DNA of 64,000 nt, from the NCBI GenBank assembly GCA_025765615.1, contig JAIVFJ010000014.1:124001-188000 (forward strand). The letters run 5' to 3'. Within the stretch, counting starts at the first letter, position 1, and each line of letters opens with the position of its first letter. The translations under genes were made by a program, and so were the position numbers. The notes beneath the pieces are model-generated. The model did no database searches. It was given only the letters and a program-made list of their open reading frames with translations, and was not told where the DNA came from. Shown here piece by piece: positions 60,732 to 64,000 of the stretch. This DNA comes from Zopfochytrium polystomum. Taxonomy: Eukaryota; Chytridiomycota; Chytridiomycetes; Chytridiales; Chytridiaceae.

Positions 60732-63387
60732 ATGAAGGCGCCCGCGCCTGACCCACGCCGGGCTGGGCGTCTTGCGACATCGGAGCCAGGCGCTGAAGGC
60801 GAAGAAGCCGATGGCCCCAGCGGCGCGAGTCCGACGAGCGACATCAAGCCCATCGCCGCCGGAGTAGGACCGCGCAACCGCGGAGGCGCGGACAGCGTGT
60901 GCGGCTTCCACGCCACCTCCAACCCATCTTCGTTGTCGTCCACTGCATCCGCATCGGCGAACGGCGTGATCGCCGACTCGGAGATCGCTCGCCCCTCCAT
61001 TCACGCGTTCAATGTTTCCGATTCGATCGGCGACACGGCGCAGCCGCCTCGGCCGGGATGGACGGATAGTATAAAGTTGTTGGCGGAGAATGTGTTACAG
61101 ATTGGAATGGACGTCGCGTCGTACTGGGGAAAGAGGATATGGCGGCGTCTTCAAAGTCACCAGGACCCGCAGGTTTACTACAAGCACCTGCAGTCCGTTG
61201 CAACGAACTACGAACAATGGGCGGCCGCTGGACTGGCCTTGGATCGGTTGCAGGGTGAGCTGCTGCCCACTGTAACAGCACTCTGACTGAAAACAAGGGA
61301 AGGATCGTTGGAAGGCAGAAATGACATCAAGCGATTATGACTATGTCCTTCTCGAGGACCGGCTTGCTCAGCTGAAAGCAGCTCGTCTGGCAGATGATTT
61401 GCCGTCTATGATATACATACTGCGGACGTCTTTGAGCAGAAACCTTGGGGACATGGGAAACCCAAAAGTACAGAATGATTTCGTCTGTTGGTTAACTCTG
61501 AGGACTCAAATTTACAGTTGTATGCACATTGCAACGTTGGGACCAAACATCTCATCGATGACTTTATTGATGAAGTCATCAAGCAATTGAATGCCATATG
61601 TGACACCGATTACCCCGACGTGGACTTCACAACCAAATACGAGTTCTTCACAAATATGCAGCGAGCATTGGGGAGAACTGCTCTTCTATTGTCCGGCGGT
61701 GCTGTCCTCGGTGGGTGCTATTCCCGCGTCGTCGTATCGTTATTTAATTCAGATGAATGAAGGGCTTGTGCACATTGGTGTTGTAAAAACGCTTTTCGAG
61801 ACAAACCTTCTTCCCCGAGTGATAAGTGGAGCATCCGCAGGATCGATAGTCGCTTCCATGCTATGCACGAGAACCGATGAAGAACTTCCAGCTCTTTTCG
61901 ATCCAAAGAATATCAACTTGGTTTGCATCGCCTTCTAGTTTCGCCCTCGCAAAGATTGACGAGATTAGTTTAGGAGTTTTTTGAACGAGCGTCTGAAAAG
62001 GGAAACCTGATCACGAAAATGAACAGGATTATCACGCATCGTAAGGAATTACTGTGCAGCCCGGATAGCGGTTCTCACAATTCGTATGAAGGGGTGCTCT
62101 TCGACGTGGAAGTCCTCATCGAGACGATGCGGATGAACCTTGGCGATTTGACTTTTCAGGTCAGCGACTTAATGCTGCATGGATGATTTACAAGTCTGTA
62201 GGAGGCCTTCAACCGAACTCGCCGTGTGTTGAACATTGCAGTCAGCTCGTCGACCGGATTTGAGATGCCGCGTCTTTTAAATTACCTGACTGCCCCGAAC
62301 GTGGTACGTGTTCATGCATGAAAGCAGCAAGCATTGTCTCTTGACAGAATTGCAGCTCATATGGTCGGCTGTGTATGTAACACGTCTGCTTGGAAGCAAG
62401 TTGGCTAAACTTATTGATAAGAGTGGCTTCGTCAGCTGTCCCATATGTTTACCGGTCGGCACCGCTAATGGCGAAGGATCGCCTGGGAACCATTGTGGCT
62501 TGGAATCCCTCGGGTCAGTTTGAACGCTGATTCTGCAAATGTATTCATCGCAGTGCAGGCCATAGGTGGATTGATGGTTCCGTTGAGAAGTGAGAAACCA
62601 CGCACTTTCATTTTACGAGTGCTGTTTAACTGTTTCCTCCAGCGATTTGCCCATGGCGCGAATAGCAGAGCTTTTCAACGTCAACCACTTCATTGTGAGC
62701 CAAGGTAGAGCGGCGTGTTGGCAAAGCGACGATGACAGTTCGACTGATGTTTCAAAGTAAATCCCCACATTATACCTTTCATGCAGACGAATAGAGTGGA
62801 AACGTTCTCGTCCAAACTCTTGGCCAAGTGCGCGTTTCTGTTACGATCAGAGCTTCTCCACCGCCTGAACCAGGTATTCGACGCTGTGGTGCTGTTGTTT
62901 GTCCTGCTGACTGGAAGCAAAGCTGTCCAGTTTAGGATTGTCGAACAGCCTGATTTACCGGATCAAAGCAATCCTGGTTCAAAGGTACTATGGAGATATT
63001 ACCATCGTGCCGTCGGTCAGCATTAAGGACTTTACGACGATTGTATCGAATCCCACGGAGGACATGATGACTGCCTACACGATCAAGGGGGAAAGAGCAA
63101 CTTGGCGAGGTTTGGGAAATTTTTACTTTGCTGATGCCGCTCTGACAACGTTTTTCGTTCGTTGTAAAAGAGGTCACAATAATCAAGAAACACTGCCAGA
63201 TCGAAATGGCTCTGGACGAGATAATATACCGCCTGAGAGTTCAAAAAATCAAAGGGAACTCTGGCGATTCGGGAATCTACTTCCCGAAGGGGCCAAGAAG
63301 GCGATTTGGAGGAATGACCGCGATCGATTCAGAGCCAGTGACTTGGAAATCACCCCCAAGGATGCCATCGATGTGAACTGCATATAG
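60732..63387 (+). CDS. Patatin-type triacylglycerol lipase (Tgl3/4/5-like)
   Basis: A lipid-droplet lipase with a Ser-Asp dyad. ATG 60732 starts a disordered N-terminus; WTDSIKLLAENVLQIGMDVA begins the DUF3336-like region, followed by LEDRLAQLKAARLADD and LYAHCNVGTKHLIDDFIDEV. The patatin fold shows ALLLSGGAVLG, LVHIGVVKTLFE, LPRVISGASAGSIVASMLC (Gly-X-Ser-X-Gly nucleophile near 61830), and the Asp motif RWIDGSVE (near 62565) followed by DLPMARIAELFNVNHFIVSQ and VNPHIIPF. At least eight introns lie between. The C-terminus is basic and Asn/Arg-rich. Order and motifs match yeast Tgl4/Tgl5 and plant SDP1. Confidence 0.85.
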
Positions 63388-63521
63388 ACCCCCCCCCCAA
63401 AAAAAAGAGGAAAAGGAGCAATCCGAAACTACAAGATCACAACTGTAAAGTGCATGAACTCAATTCCAGCGAATGAATACAAGATGTTGAAAGACTTTGC
63501 CGAGCATGCTTTCTTGCTCTC

Positions 63522-64000
63522 GTCTATCCATGTTCTCTTTGACGTTCGCGGGAAGCTCTTCTCAAATTTGGTTTATCCCAACACCAATCTTTGAAGAGTT
63601 TCTCTCCTTTATGGAGATTGCTCGACTTCTTGTTGAGGAGGAGAAAGAATTGTACATTGCCATTCTATCATGTCCATCCCGTTCCCATTGCCCACGGTTT
63701 TGGACATGCACTTACCAGTTCATTTGCAAACGTGCAGACCGCCACACTATGGGCAACGGTGTGGTATACGACTGGTATACGACGCATTAATGCTGGAAAT
63801 ATATTCAATAAAAAAGTTTCCCAACAAGCCCGCCGAAAGTCTCCAAAACAGCCTCCCACGGCAGACAGAAACCGCGCTCGTCCCTGGAAAAGTTACCTCC
63901 GGCCTGAAAAAAAAATCAGCCTAGAGCGGAAAGTACAAGGATTCGGAGATGTATGCGATTCCCTCTGATAAAAGCTGTGGGGCGAAGCTGGTTAGTCGGC
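63522..64000 (-). CDS. Partial gene at right edge, unknown
   Basis: Weakly supported. On the minus strand a TTTCAG acceptor near 63900 is followed by an open exon (GGCFGDFRRACWETFLLNIF, RRIPVVYHTVAHSVAV, CTFANEL) ending at a perfect donor GTAAGT (63704). A TGATAG acceptor near 63666 leads in phase to NGNVQFFLLLNKKSSNLHKG and a stop at 63522. The product is not recognised, and the 5' part lies outside the window. Confidence 0.3.

Overview
The window looks like nuclear DNA of a flagellated (zoosporic) fungus, most likely a chytrid or close relative. Genes are split by short GT-AG introns (about 45-230 bp). Fungal-type housekeeping genes (Ale1-type acyltransferase, Bem3-like RhoGAP, Ste11/Bck1-type MAPKKK, Tgl4-type lipase, CDC50 flippase subunit) lie beside ciliary genes that non-flagellated fungi have lost (CEP104, CEP164, a SPATA4-type CH-domain protein). 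No database search was possible; all identities come from motifs read in translated exons, and exon joins were checked by splice phase where stated.

Layout. 0-10 kb: the 3' end of CEP104 (+), a MAPKKK (-), a secreted esterase (+) and a propeller-type single-pass membrane protein (+). 10-23 kb: MBOAT acyltransferase (-), ribosomal protein uL23 (-), UNC93-like transporter (+), CEP164 (-) and a CH-domain protein (-). 23-31 kb: F-box protein (-), PWP1 (+), a foldback element and a bHLH factor (-). 31.4-36.6 kb: a large minus-strand gene reading PB1-TIR-NACHT-WD40. 37-39.5 kb: two small genes. 39.5-43.9 kb: a graveyard of transposable elements with a decayed Ty1/copia-like element, a solo LTR with target-site duplication inside an older broken reading frame, a second LTR-like segment and a strikingly CpG-poor stretch. 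44-64 kb: Bem3-like RhoGAP (-), CDC50 (-), EMC8/9 (+), a possible telomeric OB-fold protein (-), an SH3 membrane protein (+), a mitochondrial ACP-like protein (+), DBR1 (-), a patatin-type lipase (+) and the edge of one more gene.

The most interesting candidate is the PB1-TIR-NACHT-WD40 protein, an NLR-like architecture in which a putative NAD-cleaving TIR domain sits between a PB1 interaction module and a signal-transducing NTPase. In this copy the frame breaks between NACHT and WD40 at an apparent 4-bp tandem duplication. The transposon region next to it shows signs of cytosine-methylation-driven decay. The other genes look independent of each other, apart from three unlinked ciliary genes.
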